Source: Mimachlamys varia
Lineage: Eukaryota; Mollusca; Bivalvia; Pectinida; Pectinidae
DNA: 64,000 nt
Direction: 5' to 3'
Assembly: GCA_947623455.1 (NCBI GenBank)
Contig: OX392532.1
Span: 30,850,792-30,914,791, forward strand
Made by a program: the position numbers and the translations under genes. Under the pieces are notes generated by a model that worked only from the letters and a program-made list of their open reading frames with translations, made no database searches and was not told the origin of the DNA. Shown piece after piece: positions 47,013-61,700 of the stretch (position 1 is its first letter; each line of letters starts with the position of its first letter).

Positions 47013-47228
47013 GGGCTGTTCCAGAATTAACCATATGGAAAGGCAGAAGGCACTTTTTCAGAAATCCCAGCAATCATCAGATATCAAAATTGATTTAATT
47101 AATACCTGTATATAAGGAATGGTAGGCAGATCTGGTTTAATTAAAGCCTATACCACCAATATCAACACAGCTATAGGGCGTTTGTGCCTCCCACTTCCGC
47201 CATATGATTAATTATAGAATTGCCCTTA
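47013..47228. mobile_element. MITE with AGGGCTGTTCCAGAATTAA ends
   Basis: Left end AGGGCTGTTCCAGAATTAAC; right end TTAATTATAGAATTGCCCT. A second copy in the opposite sense is at 58069-58253 and shares CAGATCTG, the GGTAGG region and the AGGAGGCG/TGCCTCCC block. Confidence 0.7.
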
Positions 47229-47406
47229 CAGTAAAACACGCTTATAAAATAACCAATCTCAGGGGAACAAGGAAATTATAATTATTTCATTATAAGAATT
47301 TTTTGTTATACGTATACAGTATAACAAACATGATAGGGTGCTTGGCAGGGAATGAAAAAACACTATGTTATAACCATGAATTTGTTATAAGCATGTTTTA
47401 CTGTAT
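47228..47406. mobile_element. ~180-bp MITE with TTACAGTAAAACACGCTTATAA ends
   Basis: CAGTAAAACACGCTTATAA at the left is matched by TTATAAGCATGTTTTACTG at the right, flanked by TTA/TAT. It directly abuts the preceding element. Confidence 0.72.
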
Positions 47407-47999
47407 ATGAAAAGTGAAAATTTTAAGCAGAGTGATAGTATTTTCTTTAAATTAACACTTAATAAATATACAATCATGATAGTTTTAGGGTGTGAACTAC
47501 CTGCACTTTTAGATTTATATACAAAGCAAATTTAATAAGATGTCAACGATTTTCAATGAGAAAAAAATTCAATTAAATGAGTTGTATATTGTCAGATATC
47601 AAAATATAAAAAAACAACAACACACAAGCCTCAGCTGGCTTAATTTGACTTACATATGTTCTAATAAAGAGAAACTCTCTCAAGCCAATTAAGAATAAAA
47701 TGGCTGGTATTTTGAATCAGAGTATGTGACACAATGATTAGATATATATTATTGGAGAAAGAAGTCGAAATCCCATACAACTGATATTTGCTCATTGTAC
47801 ATTTTTAACCCTATAAACTACTACATAATAACTTATCCCTATAAATAAAGCAATCACAAGTGCTCAGGATTCCAATATATTCATAATCAAATTTCTTATT
47901 TTTTGTAATTAGTGTATAGCTTATACAGAAGTAGGTATAGGCTGAGCTGCCTTCACTAAGTTCAGGTTTCACAACCTATAGCTCTTATGTTATAACATA

Positions 48000-48236
48000 A
48001 TATTTATTTATTTTACAACAATTATAAAACAGTTATACAACTTACATTAATCACTCTTGTTGGCCCGGATGTTAGCGTGCGAGTGGTCTTATTTTTGGAG
48101 GAAACTGGAGTACCCGGAGAAAACCCACGTGGTCAGGCAGGTGACCCCATACCTTTTCACGTTCTGTCAGGAAATCGAACCTCAGCCACCTTGGTGAAAG
48201 GAAAGTGCGCTATCCACTGCACCACCCGACTACCCT
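48000..48236 (-). mobile_element. tRNA-derived SINE, minus orientation
   Basis: Minus strand: GGGTGGTGCAGTGGATAGCG (A box) and GAGGTTCGATTTCC (B box), ending in an ATAATTGTTGTAAAATAAAT tail. Better preserved than the copy at 41481. Confidence 0.78.
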
Positions 48237-48317
48237 ATGTTAAATCAAGTAATTTATTATGGACTTGTTTTGTTGAAGTCAGCTAGGATATATATATATT
48301 AAACTTGTGTATGTATA

Positions 48318-48742
48318 CAGTGCACTCCTCTTTATATCATGTTGAATTTGTCGTATAAAAACATGACATTAACAGTAATGTAACATTAAGAGAAACATGT
48401 TTTTCCACTAAATCTAGTGCATTTCCAATCTCCATAACTAAAAGTAAGCTATTCTATACACAAATGAAGATGTATTGATCTCTAGATTTAATTTCATAAA
48501 AAATCCCATTTTTGGGGCTATTTTTTTATTTTCTATGCAATATTTTGTACAAGTTGCATCTGAAATCAATGGAAATGACATCATTTTCTGGATATTTTAT
48601 GTGATTTGATGAAAAAATAACATGATATTAACCAAATATAATTACTTGGATTATATAGAGGGACAAATGGTGCTTTGAAAAAACATGATATAAAGAGGAA
48701 TGTGATATTAACATGGGTGATATTAAATGGAATCCACTATAT
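48318..48742 (+). mobile_element. CAGTG-ended MITE, third copy
   Basis: ACAGTGCACTCCTCTTTATA at the left; GATATTAAATGGAATCCACT at the right. Collinear with 44813-45268. Confidence 0.78.
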
Positions 48743-49289
48743 ATTTATCCATCTGCATTATTTCTATAGTGGTCTTCCTGTAATACTACTTAAAGTTCTA
48801 TTATGTATGTGGCATTAAATCAATTTCCATGTATGTAACACTCTCCTGTACAGTATGAATTTCATGTTAAAAAATTTCAATGTTATATATCTTTTTCTAC
48901 CTATAGGCCTTAGGGCTTTTGTTTAATAAAGAACTTGAACTTGTAATATTTCAGGGATGATTAAAAAAAAAATCCTCACAAGCGAGAAAGAAAATTCAAA
49001 TGGGAAATGCAATTTCTGAAGCATTTTAAATCATCATTTATGAGTAATCTTGGGCTCATGCAAATGATGTACCCCAGCATATTTACTTCCTGTCCGAGTT
49101 CAAATTTAAAAGTTTTGGTGAAAGTTATTTTTGTATCAATTGCACTTTTTTTTACATGTCCATACAACTTAAAGTTTTATATGCCTGTCAAATTTGATGA
49201 GATGTAGTGTATATAATAATGATAATAATATACAATATTTGATAATAGTCATATAATGGTGACGTCCATTAAATTGTCATAAACATTTA

Positions 49290-49700
49290 TTAATGGAAAT
49301 CTCCTCCCTCGATCGGTTTTCAACAGATCTCTTTCAGACTTTATTCATTTATTCACCATGACATGATGTTGTGTTTTTTGGAACACAAGTTACTGCCCCT
49401 TATATAGTTCTCAATCTGAAAATTGTCTACAGATTTCCTCCCCCAGTTTTTTAACCAATCTCTTTTCAAACTTTGTGTATTTAATTAATTTATATTCATC
49501 ATGACATGATGTTGTGTTTTCCTAAACATCGGTTTGATTCAATTATATTTGGAAGAGTTACTGCCCCTTATATAGTTCTCAATCTGCAAATTGTCTAAAG
49601 ATTTCCTCCCAAATTGTCTAGAGTTTTCCTCCCAGTTTTCAACCAATCTCTTTCAAACTATATTTGTATATTTGATTAATTTATTCATCATGTTATGATG
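49290..49700. repeat. ~180-bp direct duplication, two copies plus a partial
   Basis: TTACTGCCCCTTATATAGTT followed by CTCAATCTG and AAATTGTCTA occurs twice, with shared CATGACATGATGTTGTGTTT and CCTCCC/CCAATCTCTTT blocks. Confidence 0.75.
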
Positions 49701-49884
49701 TAAAGTTATGTGTTTTAATTATGTATTCTGATGCATCATGCCTTTCACTTATAAATTGGTATTGTTTTTTTCTGCTTCCTGGCACTCTTGTTGTATTTGG
49801 GGTATGTGATATAAAATGGTATTAAATCTGATATTGAAACTGTTTGTAACCTTTTTAAAGTTAACTATGTTTTGAACTTCATTT

Positions 49885-50545
49885 TTTTGCAACCACTTTA
49901 CTTGCTATAGTTAAGCAATGGATGGAATTTGCAATAGGCATATTTAACCAAAAGTGGTCCCTGTGAAAATTTTCGCAACCACTTTACTAGCTATAGAAAG
50001 TAATGGATATTCTGCAATAGGCAGAATCATAATTTAGCCGAAAGTGGTCCATGCAAACATTTTTGCAACCACTTAATTTACTAGCTATAGAAAGCAATGG
50101 ATGGAATTTGCAATAGGCGGAATCATAATTTAGCCGAAAGTGGTCCCTGCGAACATTTTTGCAACCACTTAATTTACTAGCTATAGAAAGCAATGGATGG
50201 AATTTGCAATAGGCGGAATCATAATTGAGCTGAAAGTGGTCCCTGTGAAAATTTTCGCAACCACTCTACTTGCTTATTAGAAAGCAATGGATGGAATTTG
50301 CAATAGGCGGAATCATAATTGAGCTGAAAGTGGTCCCTGTGAAAATTTTCGCAACCACTCTACTTGCTTATTAGAAAGCAATGGATGGAATTTGCATTAG
50401 GCGAAATCCTAATTTAGCCGAAAGTAGTTCCTGCGAAGTTTTTTGCAACCACTTAATTTACTTGCTATAGAAAGCAATTGATGGATGGAAGTTGCAATAA
50501 GCGGAATCATGATTAAGCCGGAAAGTTGTCCCTGCGAAAAGCGCT
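49885..50545. repeat. ~94-bp tandem array, about 7 copies
   Basis: Units contain GCAACCACTTAATTTACTAG, CTATAGAAAGCAATGGATGG, AATTTGCAATAGGCGGAATC and GCCGAAAGTGGTCCCTGCGA. Two neighbouring units (about 50220-50390) are almost identical. Confidence 0.9.
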
Positions 50546-53500
50546 AAAATAAGATGTTACAGGTTACTTGGGATATTCATCCTGGTGCAGATTTTTTCAT
50601 TGTACATGTGCAGTTGCCCTACAATAGCAGCAAAACTGATTTTAATGCTACTGTATCTAGATATATGCAAAAATAGCCAAAATATTGTGTTTTGGGACAG
50701 TCAGAATTCAGAAATGAAACCCTATAGCATGTGACAACCAAAATATGAAAAACGCCTTAATTTCTGCAAAAGAGAATTGATACGTTTAATTAAAAAACAT
50801 GCCAAATATTTACTTGGTTGGTGCAAGCAAGTGCATCAAGGCTTCCAAAAATTAAGTGTTTTTGAAAGTAGCTTCAAAATAGCTGCTTTTCGTTGTAAAT
50901 ACCCTGGTAGTGCATTTTGTTGACAATGATCAGATATTCTCTTGGTCAATGTAAATGTAGATTTATAGTTTTCTTAATTATGTAATAGCTTCAGATGTCG
51001 AATAAATTCATATTTTCCATATTTCATTTATTCCAGGTTAAGAAATAAATGAATAATTCAAAATCTCTGATGAGTTTTACTATGCACAAAAGTCACAAAT
51101 CACCCAAAGAAGTTAAAACATCTATTGGATACTGAAAACTGCTAATTTTTTTTTTATATTAAATGGGCAAGCAAGTAATTCACTCTGGGTAGGTTGCACT
51201 AAGGAAGGGATACAATATTGATATTGTGCAAGTGTTTGATGTCATTTTTATATTTTTATTTCTTTTTCTACATCTACATGTATTTAAATGCTATTACTGT
51301 TTGTAATAATTTGGTGATGAAATTAACCTGTAAAATATTTTTGGATGTTTTGAAAATATATTTTGACAACTTATTATTTTTTATGATAATTTCCAATACA
51401 TTAAACATTTGATTGCTTGGGGATATGAATCTCTGATTTTTTTTTTATTAAATTGAAACAAATGTGATATATATGTTTTTCTTATAGAATGAAATTAAGC
51501 AAAATTATGAATATAAATAATGATTAAGTACTTTCTTGCCACTTTGTCTTTCTAAGTCACTGGTTGTTGCGTGCTAATATCATCACCTGCAAATAATGTA
51601 CATGTATGTAGTATAGTATATAATATTGTGATATTTAATTATATGGCCTTGGTTGGTTGTTACGGTTATGTCTTAGAGCATTCAAATTATACAACAATAT
51701 ACTGCAGGTACATGAGCTGTTAGAGGTATGGACCCAAAACAAGCAGATCACCTCTACAAATTTGACAGTACACACCATCACTCATGGGAGGAGGCATCCT
51801 CGATATCCAGGGGTTACAATCACCTATGTTATCTACACCGGATTGTAACCCTTGGCTAGCGAAGATGGGGAGGAGGTGGTATAAGGTCAAAGAAAAAAGC
51901 TTTGTTTCTGGAAACCCTAGCTACACACCTTTATTATTTTTTTTTACCTTCACTTAACTTTTACAGGTATTTAAAAGAAACACTCTAAAAGCCAAACTAC
52001 ATTCAGGTATTGAAAATGTAGTTATGTTGTTCAGTTTGTTGGTGAAATTAGAATGTCTATGCTGTGAATTAAGAGACATATATATTGTGCTAATTGATAT
52101 GAATGTATATAATCTTTATGCTATTTAGCACATTTTTGTACAACATATAAAAAAATATTGTTTTGTTATTTTTTTCTGTTTGTTTACATGTGTTCCGTTA
52201 GTACAGCTGTGTATTGTCACTTTCCCTCCGTGCAACCCTGAAATATGCCATGATTTTAAGGTATATTACTATCTATTTGATATAGCCTCAGATAAAAATA
52301 CTATGACCAATAGCTCCGTACAGTGATGCTAGTCAAAAAGGTTGACCTGACTATCTGATTTGCTAATGTTAATTGGTGTTGCTGGGGGTCAATAGCCAAA
52401 AATTCCTCCCTATATAAAAACATGAAATTTAAGCATTGCTGATTTCACAATGTTTTATTATATTCAAAGTTTTTGATTAATTCAAATTGAATATCAATGG
52501 AGAGAACAGATATTTTTCTACTAACCTAATCAGGTCATAGTACAAGTGTAGGTAAATTGTTCAAGAAATGGCACCTCCCATTTTCTAAAACATTACAATT
52601 TTTGAAAATGGCTAATCTAAAGTTCAAAAATAATTTTAAAGCTAGTTCTCACAAGATCCTGTGACAGCGAGTTGTCATTTTGAAAATAGTAGCCGGTTTA
52701 TTGTTTGTTGTTTTCAATTGGTATATATTCATATAGAGAAGAAAAAAATGTTGGTTACTACACGAACGTATATTTCATATAAAGTCATTAATTTTAATTT
52801 CTTCAATATTTTCATTTTGGGAACTCTTTCATATGGTGTTTTTTTCATTTTTTGAAAACTTAATTTCATTACAGAAGTATAATACATGTGTATGTAATGA
52901 AAAACAAATAATAAATTAAAAAATATAATTACAGTGATCTCATTGTTTCCTCTGGTCTCAAGTCATATACATTTACTTTAATATAAGTTTGTGATTTCAT
53001 ATAAATCTTTTCGAATGTGTTGTTCTCTGTGATATATTGTTACCTTATGAATTTCTATAAATATATTACATTTGAAATTGATTACCTTTTTACAATACAT
53101 TTTGTATGTATACAGAGTGCTCTGAAGTTTACAGTGTGTGCATTGATATATACAGTTAAACCTTGTTATCTCAAAGTCTTTGGGACCGTTAAAAAAACTT
53201 CAACCTATCCAAGTATTTACTGTAAGTAAATGCTTTTTGTGAAGTCTGGCTCCAGGGACCAATGGAATACTTTGAATTAAATGTGGTCTTCATGTTACAC
53301 AATTTGGAGATTATGAGGTTTGACTTGTATATAAATATTCCTTATACTTTTATTGAAAACTATTTATTGAAACTAAATGGCAACAAAACCACTTGGCTGG
53401 ATGCTATATTCAGCGCAAAATTTACTGTGCTTAATCCAATGCTACAATTGCATGTACTGTGTAATAATAATATTTAATAAAGATATAATAATTTGCTATA

Positions 53501-53917
53501 TATTTCATGCATTTTGACAAATTTTCAATGGATTTTTATGACATTGTTTTAAATGGATTTTCTTGAAATTCCATACACTAGTAATAAAAAATTGTTAGAC
53601 CTTTAATCTGATATTTTTTCACTACTTTTCCCATGCTTAGTTTTCCCGAAATAGAAGAATATATGCACAGTAACAAAAGCATGACATCATTTTGTTCTTT
53701 ATTCTTATTTTATATAACTTAATCTTGTTTGAAACAAGCATATTCATTGGTTTAAAGAATAATGTAACCATCAGCCCATAACGTAAAAGTCCACGTCTCT
53801 GTTTATAACATCGCTTTTGATTGGCTGATGCAGCAGCGTAATGATTTATAAGAGAAAAGAGTCCATCAATAAAGAGAATTTTCACAGGGTATAGATTAAA
53901 TTATAAGTATTAACTTG
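50546..53917. other. Gene-free interval
   Basis: No supported exon. About 51795-51850 contains a dispersed-repeat phrase, GATATCCAGGGGTTAC, that recurs near 55690 and in part near 38560. A pogo-like end (CAGTTAAACCTTGTTATCTC) lies at 53153. Confidence 0.45.
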
Positions 53918-54046
53918 AATCTATTTTTTATGTTATGGGGTTATAACACAAAAAACCGGAGTGTACTCTCATCATAAACTGCTTTGCGGTTTATTTAGAG
54001 TACAATCCAGTTTTTTGTGTTATACCCCCATAACATAAAAAATAGA
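53918..54046. repeat. Long inverted repeat (foldback)
   Basis: AATCTATTTTTTATGTTATG at the left pairs with CATAACATAAAAAATAGATT at the right. TAACACAAAAAACCGG.GTGTACTCT pairs with its inverse. The loop is about 25 bp. Confidence 0.88.
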
Positions 54047-57000
54047 TTAGTTAATCCTTAAATAATACCATTGCTGAAATACATACGATATCTCTTGAAA
54101 TCAGTTTTGAAAATTTTTACAAATATTATCGGAGGAATGTGCAAATAAATCTCTACATGTATGCGAAATTTGAATAAATTCAAGTAAATGTCATGAAAAT
54201 ATTTCAAAATTTGTCAAAATGCACAAAATATATAGTGAAAATATTATATGTCCGAATATATATTGCACTACACTGTATGCAAACTGACGAGTTTCAGTGA
54301 TGAAGCAAACACGTTTCTTATTTGTTAGAGTAATTATTAAGCCCTTTTTATATTTAAATGTAAAACCTAGTTTATAAATTATATTGTGTTATCATTGTGT
54401 ATACATTTATATAACTTTTTTTCTAATCACAATTTGACCACAGATAGCCAATCAAGCTTAAGAGCAAAAGACTCGTGCCCACCTCAATACTATTATCTGG
54501 TATCTACATAAACTTTGTGTTGGTTTGTATTGTAAACTTAATTTATGGTACATATGAACAAATATGTAAGATCATACTGTATAAGGGGGAAAAGGAAAAA
54601 TGAAAAAAAAAATGATAAAAATGTTGTGTGTTTCAGATGAAAAATATATTTATTACCAAGGTATATCAAGACCCATTACGAGCCAGTCGACGTTGTCTTG
54701 TATGCCTTTGAAATCGTTTTATAATTAATATAACCCTACATCTATCTGGATTATTGCTTTATTGTTTGTAGTAACAGTTTAAAATTTATAGTGTGAAATT
54801 AGAATGCCTGCAAAAGAGAGCGCAATATAATTATCAGGAACCCTTTTCCATTTCAGACATATAAGATGTTGCACCTCTGACTTTCAGAATTGATGAGATC
54901 TTCAAAAAATTCTTCTTGAAATGATTTATGATTTTCTGCCTTATTCTATACTTTTTACATCAGTTATAAATACTTGTATCATACATTGTCTTTTGACCAT
55001 ATGTTAGATGAGCTTAATGCTCAATATGTTATCAAGAATAAATAAAGACTATTATTCTATAATTGTTTCTTCAGCATTTTCTTTCTCAGATATTCATATG
55101 TATCAATAATTTTTGTTGATATACAATATATAATATTCATATTACGCTGTAAATAGAACCTAGTTTATTATTTCCTCCTTCCCTGGTGCCTTAAGTTGCA
55201 TATAAAGAAAAATATTTTAGAAGGTATGTCCTTAAATTTATTTGTATCTAAATACATGTACAGTACAGTACTTGTATATATATAACAAGTGTTTGATTGC
55301 AAACCCATACAAGTTCCCTTCCGGCAGCAGTGAATTATTTGAAATTTTCAAAGTCCAAGGGCCCCAACACTTGGTAAAACATTGTTTAACTGTAACCAAA
55401 TCAGAACTTGGCCTAGATATCTCATGATGTAATTGTAAACCAAATTTCAGTTCAATATGTGTATCCATTGCAGAGATATTAATTTATATATAAACAGTAA
55501 TTCTATTGATCCCTTTCTAAACTGATCTATGTACTAAGCGAGTTCTGGTTTGCAGGTAACTGCCCAGTAAATATTCTTTAAAGAAGCAAAACTTCTATAG
55601 CATCAACTTTTTAGTTAAAAGAACAGAAAAGAGGCAGTCATGGAGCAGAGAGGTCAGAGTCCAAAAAGTGATACAGGACCCATCTTTGATATCCAGGGGT
55701 TACGTTCACCTACTCTCTACACCCCTGGAATATGTCATGGCAAAACTGAAGGCTCTGTGTGCGCCATGACCATGTTGATGAGACAGAAAGACTAGTTTGA
55801 CACTTTGAATTTCATGGCAATATCTTTACATTCCGATTGCTTCTTCTCTATATGAATAATGGTATACCAAATGAAAACTAAAAACACTAGACTATAATAG
55901 TATAAATTAACAAGTTTTAAGTCAGTTGTGACTCCTTTGTAATCTTTAAAAGACAGGTATCTGCAGAACAAATGGTCAGGTTTAGTCTGAGCATGCCTTC
56001 AGTTTTATTTGCCATGACATATTTCTTGGGTGTAGGTGAGCGAGAAACCTTTGGCAACAGGACATGAATAATTATTGGGGGGGAATCTCACTTATTGAAC
56101 GTTGACAATGGGATCAAAGTCAATTACATTGTACATCAGCTTTAGTTGGTGCAATTATACTCGTCCGCAAGTTGTGTTACATCATCTTCACTGGTCAAGA
56201 AGGCTAAATAGCAAAATTACTGTCTTGACCCCACCCCTCATAGGATTCAGCCTTACTATTTGTACAAATATGAAATTTTACTACCTAGGGATGCTTCCAG
56301 ATGGTGGTACACATTGCATGGTTCCAGGGAAGTCACTTAAACTATAGAATAACCCCTTGTATGCCCAGCCACTCAGTCCTACAATTAGTGTTATTTGGAA
56401 TCTCCACTATATTTGATTTCCAGAAAAAAACAGTTGAGCATATCAATTAAGACGAATGGACCCAGCCCCAGCATTTGAACAATTTTTAATTCCTTTCAGC
56501 GAATCAATTATAGCAAATAACACGTTTGGCCCCCTGGGAGTTAGTCTTTCCAGTTGTAAAATTTTGAATACCTGCATCTGAAAAATTAGCTAAATTTCCT
56601 CCATCATTTGTACAAATTGAATCACCACCATTTAGGGATGCTTCAAATCAAATTCCAATCCCTGGTTATAACAAGTCGTGTGAAGATGTACTGATAAGAA
56701 TTACTGTCGTCTGGTTCAGTCCAGCTTAGAACTAATGTGTGGAACCTTTTCGAGTAAATGATAACCAGGAGAACAGGAAAATTAGAGAAACATGGGAATT
56801 TAAGTCTCCATTATGTGATACTGTAAAACTTGAAAAATTTGCCCTCGTTCAATTTTCGCCCAACAATGGAAGGGCAAATATTTTTCCAAACAAAGGCTTG
56901 CATCCCATATACTGTAACATGTACCGTACATATATTTTTTCTACATTTTATAGGGGAATTCAAATCTTTTCATAAGAGAGCGAAATATAGACAGGGCAAA

Positions 57001-57138
57001 ATTTCCCATTTGACAGTAATCATTAACGTTACATGATAGAGGCTGCAAGAGCATGTTTGACAGGGACTTCACATCTGGGTACAAATAACAAATTGTGTCA
57101 ATAAAAGAGAAAGACTGCAGTTATAATCAACTAACAGT
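54047..57138. other. Gene-free interval with degenerate repeats
   Basis: About 56110-56700 is a decayed relative of the repeat at 6664-7306 (ACCACCATTTAGGGATGCTT; CCCCAGCATTTGAACAATTT). The rest shows no exon or RNA gene. Confidence 0.45.
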
Positions 57139-57144
57139 TTTATT
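57139..57144 (-). terminator. Candidate polyadenylation signal of the RSRC2-like gene
   Basis: AATAAA on the minus strand, about 1.6 kb past the stop. The intervening 57145-58731 would be 3' UTR. Other TTTATT hexamers closer to the stop are possible alternatives. Confidence 0.35.
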
Positions 57145-58068
57145 TTCTGATTGCATATACTCAAGCTGTCCACTGAAGGACAAACATCATTTTTGTTTTA
57201 GTCTTTAACAAATACTCTAAGAGTATTGGTAAACCATCATTGTAGCCACATTCATTATGGTTGTAGAAAATCATGATCATTTACAATACACAACAGAACT
57301 ATTGAGTTAGACATCACCATCACACTTATGAAATATACAAAATCTACTTATAACTTCATAAAATCAAGTACTCGAAGCATATTTACTTGATGGAAAAAAT
57401 CAATCTGACAATTGGAATATATATCTTTAAGAATTTATATCCCACTTGGAAATGTGTGAATAAACATGACCTTTTTCCAAATCGGATAAAGTACGATCCA
57501 ATTTTAATCTTTGCATGCAGCAAATGCTGATATCAAACAGAAAATCTTAAATGGTGGACAGTTTATTACAGGTTTCCATCTATTTAAAAAGCATACTTTT
57601 TTTTTTGCAAGGTCCAACTTTCCAAAGATTTCATATGGACACCATGTACAGGCTGCCTACATCCCTTTAACACTTGTCTGATAGAAAGTATTCAATATCT
57701 ATTGTGATTTACAATAGGCACATATTTCTCTAAAGAGTAAGTAACATTTTAGTGAAAGTTGAGAAATATACTGCAAGGTCCCTCTCGTAGTGTAGCAAAG
57801 GCTTAACAAATCCATTTAAAACTTTACCAATAGGAAATACTGTGCAATGACAAATATGTATCTTTGCACTACACTCAGTGGTATTCAAATAGAATTGTAT
57901 AGTTGGCATACTTTTAAAATCAACATATGTGACTCTGTCTTGTACAGGAGCCAATCCTATAAATGGCATTCAAAACTCCGTTCAGAATTATGAATGTTTA
58001 GATTGTGTCGAGACCTAGCTAATAGGCAAGTATACAGTTTAATTAGCATTCAATTCAGTTTTGTTTTA

Positions 58069-58253
58069 AGGGCTATTCCATAATAAATTGTGCGGAGGAG
58101 GCGAGAGGTACCTGTATTAATATATCATAGGTGGTAGGGTTAAAACCAGATCTGCATACATTTCTTTATATCAAATTACTTTTTAATATTTGATGAGTGG
58201 CGGGGTCTCTGAAATCCTGCCTCTCCCATACATTTAATTCTGGAACAGCCCTG
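58069..58253. mobile_element. MITE with AGGGCTATTCCA ends, in the RSRC2-like 3' region
   Basis: AGGGCTATTCCATAATAAAT at the left; ATTTAATTCTGGAACAGCCC at the right. Opposite orientation to the copy at 47013-47228. Confidence 0.72.
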
Positions 58254-58731
58254 AAGGTATATTTTAACACTTGAATAGGTTACATTCCATGTAAAACCAG
58301 GTGACATCAATATCATGCAAAACTTCAAACAGTATAGACAGTAGGTCCAAATGGCAAGTTTTGTTTTCACAAAATGATAAAAAAATTAATAAGAGGTGAA
58401 ATATTTGTTTACATAAAAATGTTAACAGCACTTTCTAATGTCTGAATAATGGAAATCACCACCAAAAACATACACAACAGCACTCCTCAGCAATCAAAAT
58501 ACATGTACCTGCTTATTCTTTCAAACACTAAATCATTCGTCTCATTACGCGATTATCCTCTGTAGATTCTTGTTCATATTTATAAATAACTCTCATGCAC
58601 ACTGCAGTTAAACAGGAAGCATACTTGGCACATTAAAGCAGATAAAACGCACAAACTCACACTCATCTTGTTATTCACATGTACCATCAAGCATTCATCA
58701 TCTCTCTTACATACATCTTTCACCACACAAA

Positions 58732-61700
58732 CTAGGGGCCACCAGGATTCGGGTTAAGTTGTGAGGCAAAACCTAGTCCAACACCTCGATGTGTATGTGT
58801 TGCCATGCGAGCAAATTCATATTCTTTGTCTAATCTGGAGAAAAGTTCTTGCTGTTTTCTCTGTTGTTCCTCGGATAAATCGGCCGATGTGCCTTCGTCA
58901 CTATCACCTTCCTTCATTCCCATGAGCTTTCTAAATTTTGCAGCCATTTTCCCGTCCTGGTCAGCTGCAAAGGAAGTTTTCTGCCATTCATTGCCCTTGT
59001 GAGCTTGAGCGTGAGCTTGAGCGTGAGCAGATGCTGATGTTGCCGGTATCTCCCCTTCTGGTAATGGTGCTTCCTGGAAACGTAAAAATTACTTTTAAAT
59101 ACATTCTGTATATCAACCTTACTTGATTCCTCAATCAAACGTTATCGTCTGCAATAGCCCTTACACAATAGCATACATTCTACAGCAAATTCTTCAGTAT
59201 GTGCAATACTTAATACTCACAAAATAAGGTAACCTACCAGTTCCTCGAACCCTCATCCTTTTCAAGTATAAATCATAATCAATAATTGTATGATTAATGT
59301 TAGTTTCTAATTTCACATTTGATTACTACTGTTATAAAGTCAAATGCCTCCTATTTTGTTTTTTCACAAAATACATTCCAAATTTCATTGAATTTGGATA
59401 TTTAAATTTCGACAAATTATTTCGCAGCATCCCTCACCTCCAGGTTTCCTCATAATCCATGAAGTAGAAGAAAATTTATTATTTAATATATATTTTTTTA
59501 GCTAATAAGAGGCCTATCTAATAATAACCAAAAATTGTGAACCTAAAAGTTTGTTCTTGAAAATTGTTAGCAGGGAAATTTAAGCATTTTTCTCAACGAT
59601 TTGATAAAATAACGGACATTCAGGTAAAAGACTTACTTCTTTTGAATCTTTTGAATCCTTGTTTTTTGCCCAGAGAAGTTTCCTTTTCTGGACTTGTTCT
59701 GCATACTTCAGCGGGTTCACTGCTGCAGGATTATAATACTTTGGAACAGTCACACCAGTCAACTCCTGAGCCTATAACAAAAATGGTAAGGTTGGTGTTA
59801 TATTGTATTGCATTAATTGTCCTGCAGTGTATACAATAGTTTCAGTCTATGACATGAACATTTTTAAGCACTAGTCTGCACAAACAAAATGCAATGTTTG
59901 TTATAACAAACTATATTGAAATTTAAGGAATTTCCACTCGTCCGAATTTTTTTTTACTAGTCTTGGGCATAGGACTAGTTGCTAGTGTCGCAGACTGTGT
60001 TTTCCTTCGATAAGAATACCTAGAGGCCTAATAAGGATGAATGTATAGTATGCTGATAGTTTCTTAAATTTGAATGACATATGGACATATCGTACTCCAT
60101 ATTATATGAAAGTAGTTATCACCACTAAGTCTGCTGGGGGCTTACTTAATATGTAAACCGTACAATATAAAGGGTACATTTTTTTTATTAAGAAATATTG
60201 TTTAATATAAACAAGAATCACAGATAAGAATCAAGTTATATCACGGAAACCTATATTTGGACATCAGTTTAATCTATAGTAACAGTGTCCTTGATGTTTT
60301 GACCTTCAAAGCAATCCATAGCAAGGACTTTCAGTAAGGAAGCACCGTATGAAGTTTGAGTTTAGTAGGCACATGGGAACACAGAAGTCTTCGTTTGGAA
60401 GATGCAACTGGTGACATTGACAAAGTGATCCATATCTCACCTTTTCAGATATAAACACTATAAGAGCATAGAACCTTCAATTTGGTATGTGAAAACCTTG
60501 ACAATAGTAAGTTCAGAAAAGAAATAGGATTGTCCTATTAAGGAGACTTAACATTTGCTAAGTAGAGCCTGCTGACAGTAAACTTCTACATGTAATAACT
60601 TTGCATTTTTTTTTTTTTTTTGCATATGAGGCAAGTCAATGTAGAGTTGCTGTAAAACATAATAAAATGTGAACATAAACAGGAGAAAAAGTAGCACTTC
60701 ACAGTTTAGACTGTTTGGGCATGCCTTTTCCGGGATAATTCTTACTCGTAAAACCTATGGGCGAATTTAAGGAAGTTATGGGATCAGCAAAATAGCTGTG
60801 AGATTTTTCTATATAAAGTAATATAATTTTGAACTTTTAATGAGGTTTTCAGGAAAAATATGGGTAAAAATCCCCACATCTTGCCCAAAAGTGATCCCTG
60901 CCTTTTCAGAATTAGAAATTTTACCTTTTGGTGCATGGCAGCCATGGTCTGTAACAGAGCCATCTGTGGAGTGACGCCGGATGCTGTAGCCGAGTTGACA
61001 GATGCGGCCATCGCCTTCAAGATGTTTGTTTGATTCATAGGACCAGGCTTCTCCATTGTAATTTCTGAAAGGACAGCAGACAATGAGGATGATTTCTGAC
61101 AGACCAGACAGATTCAACTTGGTCTATATGGGACAAGCATGTTCAAATTTGAAAGGTGAAATCCAATTCATTGGTTAACTGTGAAACCCTAGTTTATCAA
61201 CTCTACATCCAGAATTAAAATGTATATCAAAACTATTTTTGCCTGGTATTACTGTCAGATTATCTTGACCCTGGTATTACACACTCAAATATTTTACAGA
61301 TATTTGAAAACAGGATAAATCTATAACATGGGGCGCAGATGGCCTGTATCACTATACATTTATTGTCCTGGTTGTAGGGAGACATGACGATTTGTTAACC
61401 CACGGCAAGTCATATTTCCCTCGGGCTTCGCCCTCAGGAAAATATGACATGCCTTGGGTAAACAAATCGATATGTCTCCCTACAACCAGGGCAATAAATT
61501 GTTTATTATACTGAGATACAGCATCAATGAAGACTATATTCATGATATGATTCACAAACAATACATTTATTAAATAACAATAGTTAGAAATAAGAGTTCA
61601 ATTAAAAAAAATTTAATTCTATTAATCTTCTTTCAGTTTAACTTTGGCCCAGTGTCACTGTGTATAATCATTTTGAGGCCCATTTTGTGTTTTCCGCGTC

